A stretch of 64,000 bases of DNA, from contig NZ_CP081878.1 in NCBI RefSeq assembly GCF_022170825.1, positions 2,866,001 to 2,930,000 of the forward strand. Reading direction: 5' to 3'. The stretch comes from Exiguobacterium acetylicum (GTDB lineage: Bacteria > Bacillota > Bacilli > Exiguobacteriales > Exiguobacteriaceae). Below the pieces are notes generated by a model. The model was not told the DNA's origin and did not search any database. It was given only the letters and a program-made list of their open reading frames with translations. This document shows positions 36,260-44,594 of this stretch, piece by piece (the first letter of the stretch is position 1; each line of letters starts with the position of its first letter). The position numbers and the translations under genes are program-made.

Positions 36260-36952
36260 ATGAAAAATCCAATCAGTCTGCCTTTCGTGATGGCGGAGAA
36301 GTGGCAAAAGCGTCACGTCATCCCGATCATCATCTATCTGATCGTCCAATTGGTTCCGGGTTCGTTCCAGTATTTCCTTCCGAAGAACGTCATTGCTGAC
36401 GTCGCCGGTTGGTGGCTTGCGATCGGCTTTACGGTTGCTGTCATCGTCTCCTACTACTGCCTACGTCCCGATTGGCAGAAGTGGAAGGCAGAAGGACGTC
36501 AAACCGATCCGATGGATACGTTGAAATGGATCGGGATCGGGATCGTGCTCCTCTATGCGCTCTTGATCGGCGTCAACTTGATCGATGCCTGGATGGCAGG
36601 CGGGATCGAGAATGTCGCGAAATCGCAAAATACGGATCAAATCATCCAAGCAATCCAAGTCATCCCACTCTTGCAAGTCATGGTCGTCTTGCTTGGACCA
36701 ATCATGGAAGAGTTCTTGTTTCGGCATATCATGTTCGGCAATCTCTCCTCGAAGCTCGGTTTCTTCTTCAGCTTCATCCTAACGGGTGCCTTGTTCGGAC
36801 TGATCCACCTAGACAACAAATTTTTGATCTATGTCGCGATGAGCTTCGTCTTCTCGCTCGTCTTCGTCAAGACGCGCCGGATCATCGCTCCAATCGCCAT
36901 CCATGTCTTTAACAACGGAATCGTCGTACTCGCCATTTACGCGATGTCTTAA
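36260..36952 (+). CDS. ydiL: CPBP (CAAX/Abi) family intramembrane protease, YdiL-like
   Basis: A 230-residue membrane protein with about six to eight hydrophobic helices and the CPBP motifs: EEFLFR (EExxxR) in GPIMEEFLFRHIMFG near residue 152, FGLIHLDN near residue 180 (the FxxxH motif), and HVFNNGIVV near 217. The family cleaves membrane-embedded substrates or acts in peptide-linked self-protection; the substrate here is unknown. The neighbours groESL and ydiK are those of B. subtilis ydiL. The ATG at 36260 is 14 bases after AAAGGAG, longer than usual. Confidence 0.9.
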   Translation: MKNPISLPFVMAEKWQKRHVIPIIIYLIVQLVPGSFQYFLPKNVIADVAGWWLAIGFTVAVIVSYYCLRPDWQKWKAEGRQTDPMDTLKWIGIGIVLLYALLIGVNLIDAWMAGGIENVAKSQNTDQIIQAIQVIPLLQVMVVLLGPIMEEFLFRHIMFGNLSSKLGFFFSFILTGALFGLIHLDNKFLIYVAMSFVFSLVFVKTRRIIAPIAIHVFNNGIVVLAIYAMS

Positions 36953-36973
36953 TTTACGAAAGGTCGTGTTTTC

Positions 36974-37207
36974 ATGCGTCAAAGCTCGAACTTCATGGCA
37001 GTATTCTATGCCATCTTCGGTGTTCTCTTCATGTTTCTCGCCTACAACAACTCAGTCGAGGCCGGAACGGTCTTCAACTTCTGGACGATCCTCCTGACGT
37101 TGTTTGCCGCAATCGACTTCTACCGTCTTTACTTGATCTTCCGCTTCCGCGCAGCAGCAAAGAAGATGATCAAGAAGGAACAAGACAAAAAGAACGATAA
37201 GCAATAA
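36974..37207 (+). CDS. ydiK: DUF4305 small membrane protein, YdiK-like
   Basis: A 77-residue protein with two membrane helices (about 8-25 and 34-52) and a strongly basic, charged tail (RFRAAAKKMIKKEQDKKND). Size, topology and place next to ydiL and groESL match YdiK/DUF4305. Its function is unknown. The start at 36974, after GAAAGG, lies 21 bases behind ydiL, so the two are co-transcribed, and a terminator follows immediately. Confidence 0.85.
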   Translation: MRQSSNFMAVFYAIFGVLFMFLAYNNSVEAGTVFNFWTILLTLFAAIDFYRLYLIFRFRAAAKKMIKKEQDKKNDKQ

Positions 37208-37208
37208 A

Positions 37209-37248
37209 AAAAACGAGGTTTCCGTCATGCGGAAATCTCGTTTTTTGG
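37209..37248. terminator. Bidirectional terminator
   Basis: AAACGAGGTTTCCG pairs with CGGAAATCTCGTTTTTT around TCATG, with A and T runs on both sides. It serves ydiK and the facing DUF2089 gene. Confidence 0.88.
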
Positions 37249-37249
37249 T

Positions 37250-37546
37250 TTATTCCTTCGCTTGTCCTTTGCGGTAGGAATCGATGATCGTTTTCGCCAC
37301 ATCGAGACTTAACCGCTCATCGAGGACTAAGTTCTTGATCATATTAACGAATTCGACATCTTCCTGTTGCACTGAATCAATCCGCTCGATCAATTGGTTC
37401 AACTTCGCCCGGACGGTCGGATAGGATACTTGGTAAGCCGTTGCCATATCCTTCAACGAACCAGAGCTCAAGACGAACTTCCGGATGAACTCGAGATGCT
37501 CCTGTTCAAGTGCCAGTACCCAAGCGGGCACGTCTTGTCGTTCCAT
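37250..37546 (-). CDS. DUF2089-family helix-turn-helix protein
   Basis: A 98-residue protein with the DUF2089 pattern: WVLALEQEHLEFIRKFVLSSGSLKDMATAYQVSYPTVRAKLNQLIERI (residues 9-56), where SLKDMATAYQVSYPTVRAKLNQLI is a helix-turn-helix. The zinc-ribbon start seen in some family members is missing. It probably binds DNA and may control the membrane protein gene just upstream, with which it forms an operon (18-base gap). The ATG at 37546 is weakly supported by GAGGGAA. Targets are unknown. Confidence 0.82.
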   Translation of the reverse strand: MERQDVPAWVLALEQEHLEFIRKFVLSSGSLKDMATAYQVSYPTVRAKLNQLIERIDSVQQEDVEFVNMIKNLVLDERLSLDVAKTIIDSYRKGQAKE

Positions 37547-37564
37547 CGTGTTCCCTCACTTCTC

Positions 37565-37852
37565 TTACAAATCTTGAATCTCCATCCGCTCTTTCTCTCG
37601 CTTCAATTGTTTACGGCGCGAATCGACGCCCATTTCAGCCATTGAGATCATCATAGACAATCCAACACATGTACCGATTCGGATCAATGATTCACGATCC
37701 GACGTATGTGGTCCTGTTCCGTAATACCAGTAAATTCCGAGACCGATGATGATGGCTGGAATGATGAGACTCCAGACTCTTCCTCGCCTTGCTAAGTAAA
37801 ATTGTACGATACAGACTGTGACAATACCAATGACGATTCCTACCGTTTCCAT
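37565..37852 (-). CDS. Small membrane protein, unknown
   Basis: A 95-residue protein with three hydrophobic helices (about 3-20, 27-43 and 59-75) and a charged, basic end (DSRRKQLKREKERMEIQDL). I do not recognise a specific family, though small membrane proteins paired with a DUF2089 regulator are common in Bacillales. The ATG at 37852 follows GGGGAGAGG. It leads a two-gene unit with the HTH protein. The upstream gap is very AT-rich and holds an imperfect direct repeat of ATCAATAATATT. Confidence 0.75.
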   Translation of the reverse strand: METVGIVIGIVTVCIVQFYLARRGRVWSLIIPAIIIGLGIYWYYGTGPHTSDRESLIRIGTCVGLSMMISMAEMGVDSRRKQLKREKERMEIQDL

Positions 37853-37879
37853 CCTATCGCCTCTCCCCTATGATTATAT

Positions 37880-37916
37880 CAATAATATTAACTTTAAAAT
37901 CAATAATATTCAACTT
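37880..37916. repeat. Imperfect AT-rich direct repeat upstream of the small membrane protein gene
   Basis: ATCAATAATATT followed by AACTTTA occurs twice about 22 bases apart in the promoter region of the 37852 gene. It could be a regulator site or simple AT-rich sequence. Confidence 0.5.
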
Positions 37917-37985
37917 TATTTTAAATATAATCAAAAATAAGAGCTTTTCTTTAAAAACAGTCTGCTTTAATCTATTTTCAGGCAC

Positions 37986-38017
37986 GAAAAAAAGAAGGAC
38001 TGACGATTCAGTCCTTC
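37986..38017 (-). terminator. Terminator of the dicarboxylate/glutamate symporter gene
   Basis: GAAGGACTGA pairs with TCAGTCCTTC around a 4-base loop and is followed by seven T on the minus strand. Confidence 0.9.
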
Positions 38018-38033
38018 CTTGTGTTTACGACGA

Positions 38034-39329
38034 TCACGCACTGCGGACGTCGTCCTTTTTACCTTCTGTCGACATGAACGTCTCGAGTTGGTCTTCGTCT
38101 AGGACACCTTCCCACTTCGCGATGACGAGTGAAGCCAGCGTGTTTCCTGTCACGTTGACAACCGAGCGCATCATATCCATGATTCGGTCAATCCCCGCGA
38201 TGAAGGCAAGTCCTTCTGCCGGGATGCCGACCGTACCGAGTGTTGCGAGTAACACAACGAAGGAGACGCCAGGAACGGCAGCCATCCCTTTTGATGTCAA
38301 CATCAAGACGAAGACAAGCGTTAATTGTGTTCCGATCGATAGATCAATCCCGTACATCTGCGCGATGAACAAGGCAGCAAGTGCTTGATAAAGCGCTGAA
38401 CCATCAAGGTTGAATGAATAACCCGTCGGTACGACGAAGCTGACGATTGATTTCGGAACGCCCATCCGTTCGAGTTTTTCCATGACGCGCGGCAGTACCG
38501 TCTCAGACGATGCCGTTGAATACGTCAACAATAACTCGTCTTTGAAGATGCGTGTGAAATCAGATACCCGAATGCCAACCCACTTCATGATCGCACCGAA
38601 AACGATCACCATGAAAAGAAGTGCTGTGACGTATAGCGTCGCAATCAATTTAAACAATGAACCAAGCGATTCAATCCCAAACGTCGAGACCGTGACACCG
38701 ATCAAGGCGAAAACACCAATCGGCGCGAATTTCATGACGATATTGACGAGGTTGAACATCGCTGCTGCGACGCCTTCAAAGAAGCGAACGACCGGTTGAC
38801 CCTTCTCCCCTGCAAAACCGACACCGAGTCCGAATAAGACTGAGAAGAAAATAATAGCGAGCATATCACCGCGGACCATCGCGTCCAAGATATTCGTTGG
38901 AACGATGTTGACGATCTTGTCGACGAGTCCTGCGTCCTGCGTCGTCTCTTCTGTCTCGACATATGTCGAAATATCCGTCTTATCGAGTGTCGACATGTTG
39001 ATACCGGCACCCGGTTCAACAAGATTGGCTGCGAACAGCCCCGTGAAGATTGCGATCATCGTTACGATTGTGAAGTAACCGAGCGTCTTGACGCCGAGGC
39101 GTCCGAGACTTTTCGGACTACCGACTGATGAGACACCGAGGACGATCGTCGTGAAGACGATCGGAACAACGATCATTTTCATCATCCGGATAAAGATGTC
39201 ACCGATTGGCTTGAGCCACTCCGCGACATGGGGATTCCCATAAAATACACCACCGACTGTGATCCCAAGAATCAAGCCGATTAAAATTTGCCAGGCAAGG
39301 CCAATTGGCTTACGTTTCGTAGTTGTCAT
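38034..39329 (-). CDS. Dicarboxylate/amino acid:cation symporter (DAACS, GltP/GltT type)
   Basis: A 431-residue transporter of the glutamate/aspartate and C4-dicarboxylate family, about eight membrane helices plus two re-entrant hairpins. The serine-rich hairpin is TYSTASSETVLPR near residue 270, the family motif is VPTGYSFNLDGSALYQALA near 303, and PGVSFVVLLATL with IDRIMDMMRSVVNVTGN (cation and substrate site) lies in the last third. It imports acidic amino acids or dicarboxylates with H+ or Na+. Which one cannot be read from the sequence. The ATG at 39329 follows AGGAGG. It is a single-gene unit. Confidence 0.94.
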   Translation of the reverse strand: MTTTKRKPIGLAWQILIGLILGITVGGVFYGNPHVAEWLKPIGDIFIRMMKMIVVPIVFTTIVLGVSSVGSPKSLGRLGVKTLGYFTIVTMIAIFTGLFAANLVEPGAGINMSTLDKTDISTYVETEETTQDAGLVDKIVNIVPTNILDAMVRGDMLAIIFFSVLFGLGVGFAGEKGQPVVRFFEGVAAAMFNLVNIVMKFAPIGVFALIGVTVSTFGIESLGSLFKLIATLYVTALLFMVIVFGAIMKWVGIRVSDFTRIFKDELLLTYSTASSETVLPRVMEKLERMGVPKSIVSFVVPTGYSFNLDGSALYQALAALFIAQMYGIDLSIGTQLTLVFVLMLTSKGMAAVPGVSFVVLLATLGTVGIPAEGLAFIAGIDRIMDMMRSVVNVTGNTLASLVIAKWEGVLDEDQLETFMSTEGKKDDVRSA

Positions 39330-39448
39330 ACGCTTCCTCCTTATACATCCGTCTTACTTGTATCCTACATGTAGTGGAACATAAGAATTTTGTCCTAAAT
39401 ACAGTCCGTTGTCAAATCGTTCTGTTATAGTACAAAACTGAAATTCAT

Positions 39449-39496
39449 ACAAAAAAACGTCCAAACTCCGCTTGTTTCCAAGCGTTTTGGACGTTT
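39449..39496 (-). terminator. Terminator of the ferredoxin-NADP reductase gene
   Basis: AACGTCCAAAACGCTTG pairs with CAAGCGGAGTTTGGACGTT and is followed by TTTTTT on the minus strand. Confidence 0.88.
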
Positions 39497-39505
39497 GAAC
39501 ATTAT

Positions 39506-40564
39506 TCAAGATTGTTGATTGACGCGTTCCTCAATCAACGCCCGATTGCGTTTTTTGAAGACTTCATTGTGTGACGAGACCATCGCCACTTTTGGTGCTT
39601 CCGGTTCAATAAACCGTTTCGCCCGGTTAACGGCGTTTGCCGCATCTTGGAAGGCACCTGAGATCAAGTGGACCTTCCCGTCGTGTGACAGGATATCTCC
39701 GGCAGCATATAGCCCCGGTACACTCGATTCACTCGCCGCATTTCCCGCAATGTAGAAGTCATCGACACGTGCGATATCGAGATCACAGGCGTCAAGAAGT
39801 GCCGCATCCTGTTCGTAGCCATGATTGATGATGACTTCATCAATCGGAATCTCGACAATCTCATCCGTTTGACAGTCGATCAATTCGACCGACGCAATCC
39901 GCTGGTGATCGGGGCTTGCGATCAGTTTATGAATCGTTGTATTTAAGAGACAAACAGCTGAGCTTTTGACGAGTTGATCGACCTGCGCCTCGTGCCCTGA
40001 AAAACAATCCCGGCGATACGTGACGTAGACTTTTTTTGCGACCGGTTCGAGCTCGTTTGCCCAATCAATCGCCGAGTTCCCACCACCTGAGACGATGACG
40101 GTCTTTCCTTTAAAGCGTTCAATCGATTTGACGGTATAGTTCAAGTTCGAGACTTCGAAGCGTTCCGCACCTTCGACTTTTAATTTTTGTGGATTGAGGA
40201 TGCCGCCGCCAACTGCGACAATGACCGTCTTCGAATAATGGATCCGCCCCGATTCTGCTTCTAAGACGAAATTGCCGAAGACGTCTTTTGCAATCGAGAT
40301 GATCTTTTCATTCAATTGAACAGTCGGTTGAAACGTCAATCCTTGTTCGACGAGTTGAGCCATGAGTTTTTCACCGGTGATCGGTGGTTGTCCACCGACG
40401 TCCCAGATCATCTTTTCCGGATAGACGTGCAGTTTTCCTCCGAGTTCTGCTTGATACTCGATCAATTTCGTCTTCATGCCCCGAAGACCACTATAGAACG
40501 TCGAATATAACCCTGCTGGTCCTCCACCGATGATCGTTACGTCGAACAACTCTTGCTCCCTCAT
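39506..40564 (-). CDS. Ferredoxin/flavodoxin-NADP(+) reductase, thioredoxin-reductase-like type
   Basis: A 352-residue FAD enzyme of the YumC/FNR2 family. The FAD site is VTIIGGGPAGLYSTFYSGLRG near residue 9, the NADP site VIVSGGGNSAIDWANEL near 160, and GLYAAGDILSHDGKVHLI near 285 is the second FAD motif. It lacks the CxxC of thioredoxin reductases. It exchanges electrons between NADPH and ferredoxin or flavodoxin. I start it at the ATG at 40564, eight bases after AGGAG. A Fur-like box lies upstream, and a siderophore uptake operon is divergent, so it may supply electrons for iron release from siderophores. Confidence 0.93.
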   Translation of the reverse strand: MREQELFDVTIIGGGPAGLYSTFYSGLRGMKTKLIEYQAELGGKLHVYPEKMIWDVGGQPPITGEKLMAQLVEQGLTFQPTVQLNEKIISIAKDVFGNFVLEAESGRIHYSKTVIVAVGGGILNPQKLKVEGAERFEVSNLNYTVKSIERFKGKTVIVSGGGNSAIDWANELEPVAKKVYVTYRRDCFSGHEAQVDQLVKSSAVCLLNTTIHKLIASPDHQRIASVELIDCQTDEIVEIPIDEVIINHGYEQDAALLDACDLDIARVDDFYIAGNAASESSVPGLYAAGDILSHDGKVHLISGAFQDAANAVNRAKRFIEPEAPKVAMVSSHNEVFKKRNRALIEERVNQQS

Positions 40565-40593
40565 CTCACTCACTCCTCATCCTCGATTGTTAT

Positions 40594-40608
40594 TGATTAT
40601 CATTCTCA
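40594..40608 (-). promoter_or_regulatory. Fur box before the ferredoxin-NADP reductase gene
   Basis: The minus strand reads TGAGAATGATAATCA, matching the Fur core TGATAATNATTATCA at most positions. It lies 30 bases before the gene start. Confidence 0.75.
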
Positions 40609-40653
40609 CTCTCTCATGATAACGTGAACATCTCTTGAACACAAGAAAAAATG

Positions 40654-40683
40654 TTGACAGCGTTTTTATGAGACTGGTATGGT
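40654..40683 (+). promoter_or_regulatory. Promoter of the siderophore ABC operon
   Basis: TTGACA (40654-40659), an 18-base spacer and TATGGT (40678-40683), followed after 14 bases by a perfect Fur box. Confidence 0.65.
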
Positions 40684-40697
40684 TAATGAGACGATAG

Positions 40698-40712
40698 TGA
40701 TAATCATTATCA
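40698..40712 (+). promoter_or_regulatory. Fur box of the siderophore ABC operon
   Basis: TGATAATCATTATCA, a perfect 7-1-7 Fur inverted repeat just downstream of the promoter. Confidence 0.95.
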
Positions 40713-40748
40713 TTGAAAACGGAGAGAACAACGAAGGAGTCGTCGCTC

Positions 40749-41540
40749 ATGGTACGTCTAGCAACAGAAGAAATCAATATCGGCTACGGTGATCGTCCCA
40801 TCGTCAAGGACTTGTCCGTCCAAATTCCTGATCGGCAAATCACGACGATCATCGGAGCAAATGGATGTGGCAAATCAACTTTATTGAAAGCGATGACACG
40901 GATCATTCCCCACCAATCGGGACGTGCGTTGCTTGATGGTCTCGATATCGCGAAGGAAAGCACGAAGCTACTTGCTCGGAAAATGGCTATTCTGCCACAG
41001 ACTCCAGAGAGTGCAAGTGGTCTGACGGTCGCAGAGCTTGTCTCATACGGTCGTTTCCCTTATCAAAAAGGATTCGGACGCTTAACGAAACACGATTACG
41101 AGATCATCGATTGGGCACTCGAAGCAACGGATACGATGGCGTTCAAACATCGTCCAGTCGATGCGCTATCGGGTGGTCAGCGTCAACGCGTCTGGATCGC
41201 GATGGCACTTGCCCAAGAGACGGACATCATCTTCCTCGATGAACCGACGACTTATCTTGATCTCGCCCACCAACTTGAGGTGCTCGAGCTACTTGAGCAT
41301 CTCAACCGGACCGAAGGACGGACGATCGTCATGGTCCTGCATGACTTGAATCAAGCGGCACGCTTCGCCGACTACATCATCGCCATGAAAAACGGCGAAG
41401 TCGTCAAAGCTGGGACGTGTGAGGAAGTCATCGCAAAAGACGTTTTACAAGAAGTATTCCATATCGATGCTGAAATCGGACGCGATCCGCGTACGAACAA
41501 GCCGATGTGTATCACTTACAACTTAATCAAGGGAGATTGA
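40749..41540 (+). CDS. Iron-siderophore ABC transporter, ATP-binding protein
   Basis: A 263-residue FecE/YusV-type ATPase. Walker A is GANGCGKST (near residue 38), signature LSGGQRQRVW near 140, Walker B TDIIFLDEPTTYLDLAHQ (the TYLD variant is typical of siderophore ATPases), switch His in VLHDLNQA. It drives import of ferric siderophore through the two permeases. I start it at the ATG at 40749, nine bases after AAGGAG; the frame upstream crosses the Fur box. It is the first gene of a four-gene operon under Fur control. Confidence 0.94.
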   Translation: MVRLATEEINIGYGDRPIVKDLSVQIPDRQITTIIGANGCGKSTLLKAMTRIIPHQSGRALLDGLDIAKESTKLLARKMAILPQTPESASGLTVAELVSYGRFPYQKGFGRLTKHDYEIIDWALEATDTMAFKHRPVDALSGGQRQRVWIAMALAQETDIIFLDEPTTYLDLAHQLEVLELLEHLNRTEGRTIVMVLHDLNQAARFADYIIAMKNGEVVKAGTCEEVIAKDVLQEVFHIDAEIGRDPRTNKPMCITYNLIKGD

Positions 41541-41543
41541 ATC

Positions 41544-42455
41544 ATGAAGAAACTACTTTTACCGGTTTTACTCATTCTCACGCTCGTCATTGCAGCGTGT
41601 GGCAATACAGAGAAGAAGGACGATGCAGCATCTGGTTCGAAAAATGAGACGATCACGTACAAATCAGAGAATGGTGACGTCAAAGTTCCCGCTAATCCAA
41701 AACGTGTCGTTGTCCTCGCTGGTTTCGCTGGTAACGTCATGGCACTCGACGTACCTGTCGTGGGTGTCGATTCGTGGTCAAAAGCGAATCCGAAGTTCGA
41801 TAAGCTCAAAGACGTAACGGAAGTTTCGGAAGAGAACGTTGAAAAAATCATCGAACTCGAGCCAGACTTGATCATCGGCTACTCAACAACGAAAAACCTT
41901 GATAAAATCAAAAAGATTGCTCCGACGGTCACGTACACATACGGAAAAGTCGACTACTTGACGCAACATATCGAAATCGGTAAATTGCTCAACAAAGAAC
42001 AAGAAGCACGCGACTGGGTCAAAGACTTCAAAACACGCGCTGCTGCTGCCGGTAAAGATATCAAAGCAAAAATCGGTGAAGATGCAACCGTGTCTGTCAT
42101 CGAAAGCTTCGATAAACAACTCTACGTCTTCGGCGATAACTGGGGTCGTGGAACAGAGATTCTCTATCAGGAAATGAAATTGAAAATGCCGGATAAAGTC
42201 ACGAAGATGGCATTAAAAGACGGATACTACGCGTTGTCACCGGAAGTCCTTCCTGAATACGCAGGCGACTACCTCGTCTTCAGTAAGAGTGCAGAAGCAG
42301 ACAACTCATTTACGAAAACGGATACGTTCAAAAACATTCCAGCCGTCAAAAACGATCGTGTCTTTGAAGTCGACTCGAAGGAGTTCTACTTCAACGACCC
42401 TCTCACACTCGAACGTCAACTCGAGTTCTTCAAGAAAAGTTTCCTTGGCGCATAA
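41544..42455 (+). CDS. Iron-siderophore ABC transporter, substrate-binding lipoprotein
   Basis: A 303-residue FecB-type binding protein (peripla_BP_2 fold). The signal peptide ends in lipobox VIAACG (Cys19), followed by an acidic linker. The fold is marked by PKRVVVLAGFAGNVMALDVPVVGVD and EKIIELEPDLIIGY. It captures ferric siderophore on the outer membrane face. It starts three bases after the ATPase stop, behind AAGGGAG. A hairpin with a T run after its stop likely ends part of the transcripts, so this protein is made in excess over the permeases. Confidence 0.94.
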   Translation: MKKLLLPVLLILTLVIAACGNTEKKDDAASGSKNETITYKSENGDVKVPANPKRVVVLAGFAGNVMALDVPVVGVDSWSKANPKFDKLKDVTEVSEENVEKIIELEPDLIIGYSTTKNLDKIKKIAPTVTYTYGKVDYLTQHIEIGKLLNKEQEARDWVKDFKTRAAAAGKDIKAKIGEDATVSVIESFDKQLYVFGDNWGRGTEILYQEMKLKMPDKVTKMALKDGYYALSPEVLPEYAGDYLVFSKSAEADNSFTKTDTFKNIPAVKNDRVFEVDSKEFYFNDPLTLERQLEFFKKSFLGA

Positions 42456-42461
42456 TGAATA

Positions 42462-42496
42462 AGGGAGGGAACCTGCGGGATCCCTCCTTTTTTTTT
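42462..42496 (+). terminator. Intercistronic hairpin (attenuator) between binding protein and permeases
   Basis: GGAGGGA pairs with TCCCTCC and is followed by about ten T. The permease genes continue downstream, so termination is probably partial. Confidence 0.8.
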
Positions 42497-42534
42497 GCGG
42501 CTCACTCCCTGAATCAGAAATGGAGGCGACATTC

Positions 42535-43536
42535 ATGTCAGCTGGTCGAATTCCGTTCGGCATTAAAATCACACTCGGTCTCGTCCTCTTTTTCGGGATG
42601 TTCTGGATCGCGATGACGTTCGGCGCTGCCGATACGACGATACGTGAAGTTTGGAACGCCTTGACGTTCGGACCATTAAATGAAAAAGCAAAAATCGTTC
42701 AAGAAATTCGCTTACCTCGCGAACTAGCAGCGATCCTCGTCGGGGCAGCACTCGGTGTTTCTGGTGCAATCATGCAGGCGATGACTCGTAATCCACTTGC
42801 CGATCCCGGTCTGCTTGGTCTGACGGCAGGTGCGAACGCGGCACTTGCGCTCGTCATCGTCCTGTTCCCGAAGATTGACTACTTCGGTATCATGCTTGCG
42901 TGTTTCGTCGGAGCAGCACTTGGAGCAGGACTTGTCTTCGGAATCGGGGCTTCAAAAAAAGGTGGTTTCTCACCGCTCCGGATCGTCCTTGCTGGTTCTG
43001 CGATCTCCGCTTTTCTTTACGCGATTGCGGAAGGAATCGGGATCTATTTCAAAATTGCCCAAGATGTCTCCCAATGGACGTCCGGTGGGCTTGTCGGTTC
43101 AACTTGGGGGCAACTCCAAGTCATCGCACCGGTTATTGCGATCGGAATCGTGATTGCCTTTATTTTCTCTCGGCAATTAACGATTCTTAGTTTATCGGAA
43201 GAAGTCGCGCTCGGACTCGGACAGAACATCCAGCGCATCAAGGCGGTACTTTACGTCGTCGTCATCCTGCTTGCGGGTGCTGCCGTAGCACTCGTCGGCA
43301 ACATGGCATTCATCGGACTGATGATTCCGCATATCGTCCGCGCGATCGTCGGGACGGACTATCGGTTCATCCTGCCAATGACCGCAATCTTCGGTGCAAC
43401 ATTCATGTTGCTTGCTGATACGATTGGACGAACATTATATGCACCTTATGAGACACCGGTCATCGCGATCGTCTCGATGCTCGGGCTACCGTTCTTCCTC
43501 TTGATCGTTCGGAAAGGAGGGCGTGCTTTCTCATGA
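42535..43536 (+). CDS. Iron-siderophore ABC transporter, permease 1
   Basis: A 333-residue FecCD-family membrane protein with about nine to ten helices. Seen in it are RLPRELAAILVGAALGVSGAIMQAMTRNPLADPGLLGL (residues about 62-100, the family hallmark) and FIGLMIPHIVRAIVGTDYR near 260, the coupling loop to the ATPase. It forms half of the siderophore channel together with permease 2. I start it at the ATG at 42535, eight bases after GGAGG. Its stop overlaps the next start (ATGA). Confidence 0.94.
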   Translation: MSAGRIPFGIKITLGLVLFFGMFWIAMTFGAADTTIREVWNALTFGPLNEKAKIVQEIRLPRELAAILVGAALGVSGAIMQAMTRNPLADPGLLGLTAGANAALALVIVLFPKIDYFGIMLACFVGAALGAGLVFGIGASKKGGFSPLRIVLAGSAISAFLYAIAEGIGIYFKIAQDVSQWTSGGLVGSTWGQLQVIAPVIAIGIVIAFIFSRQLTILSLSEEVALGLGQNIQRIKAVLYVVVILLAGAAVALVGNMAFIGLMIPHIVRAIVGTDYRFILPMTAIFGATFMLLADTIGRTLYAPYETPVIAIVSMLGLPFFLLIVRKGGRAFS

Positions 43537-44540
43537 TGGAATCTCGCTTACGTCGTCGCCAGCAACTGACGTTTTGGACGTTACTGGCACTATTGATCGC
43601 AACACTCATCGTCAGCATCGGTCTTGGGCCTGCCTCCTTATCGTATGATCGTTTACTGCCGACGTTACTTGGAAACGGTTCGTTCAAAGAAGAGTTCGTC
43701 CTCTATTCGCTCCGTTTACCGCGACTGCTCATCACCGTCATGGCAGGAATGGCGCTCGCCTTATCGGGTGCGATTCTCCAAGGAATCACTCGCAATGAAC
43801 TGGCTGACCCGGGTATCATCGGCATCAACACAGGAGCTGGCGTCGCCGTTGCCTTGTTCTTCCTGTACTTCCCGACCGATGTCGGATCATTCATTTATCT
43901 GTTGCCGATTGCTGCCTTCTTCGGTGCACTCGTGACTGCGACGGCAATCTACCTGTTCTCGTACGACCGCGTGCAAGGACTCCAACCGATCCGCTTAATC
44001 TTGACCGGCGTCGGCTTCTCTATGGCGTTATCCGGAATCATGGTCATCCTGATTTCATCGACGCGTCGGGAGAAGGTCGACTTCATCGCCAAGTGGCTTG
44101 CCGGTAACATCTGGGGCACGGACTGGATCTTCGTCTATTCGCTCTTGCCTTGGTTACTCGTCTTGATTCCGCTGACATTCTACAAAGCGAATAAGCTCAA
44201 TCTGCTTGCCTTGAATGAACCGGTCGCAATCGGTGTCGGCGTTGCGATTGAAAAAGAACGAATCCAGCTCTTGTTGACTGCCGTTGCGCTCGCCGCTGCT
44301 GCCGTTTCCGTCACGGGTGGTATCTCCTTCATCGGTCTGATGGCACCACATATCGCCCGCGCCCTCGTCGGACCACGGCATCAGTTCTTCCTGCCGATCG
44401 CCCTCTTGCTCGGCGGCTGGTTGCTTGCGTTCGCTGATACGATTGGACGCAACATCGCGGGACCAGATGGCGTACCGGCTGGGATCGTCGTCGCCTTGAT
44501 CGGCGCACCTTATTTTATCTATCTCTTGTTGAAGAAATAA
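43533..44540 (+). CDS. Iron-siderophore ABC transporter, permease 2
   Basis: A 335-residue FecCD-family permease, paralogous to the preceding protein. It shows LRLPRLLITVMAGMALALSGAILQGITRNELADPGIIGI and FIGLMAPHIARALVGPRHQ at the expected places. Tandem ATGs at 43533 overlap the previous stop. The two form a heterodimeric channel. A strong terminator follows and ends the operon. Confidence 0.94.
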   Translation: MMESRLRRRQQLTFWTLLALLIATLIVSIGLGPASLSYDRLLPTLLGNGSFKEEFVLYSLRLPRLLITVMAGMALALSGAILQGITRNELADPGIIGINTGAGVAVALFFLYFPTDVGSFIYLLPIAAFFGALVTATAIYLFSYDRVQGLQPIRLILTGVGFSMALSGIMVILISSTRREKVDFIAKWLAGNIWGTDWIFVYSLLPWLLVLIPLTFYKANKLNLLALNEPVAIGVGVAIEKERIQLLLTAVALAAAAVSVTGGISFIGLMAPHIARALVGPRHQFFLPIALLLGGWLLAFADTIGRNIAGPDGVPAGIVVALIGAPYFIYLLLKK

Positions 44541-44544
44541 TCAA

Positions 44545-44591
44545 AAATCCGCATCAAACAGCTTTTTTTCGCTGATTGATGCGGATTTTTT
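44545..44591. terminator. Bidirectional terminator
   Basis: AAAATCCGCATCAA pairs with TTGATGCGGATTTTTT, with an inner CAGC/GCTG pair. It ends the siderophore operon and lies after the facing membrane gene cluster. Confidence 0.88.
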
Positions 44592-44594
44592 GCT

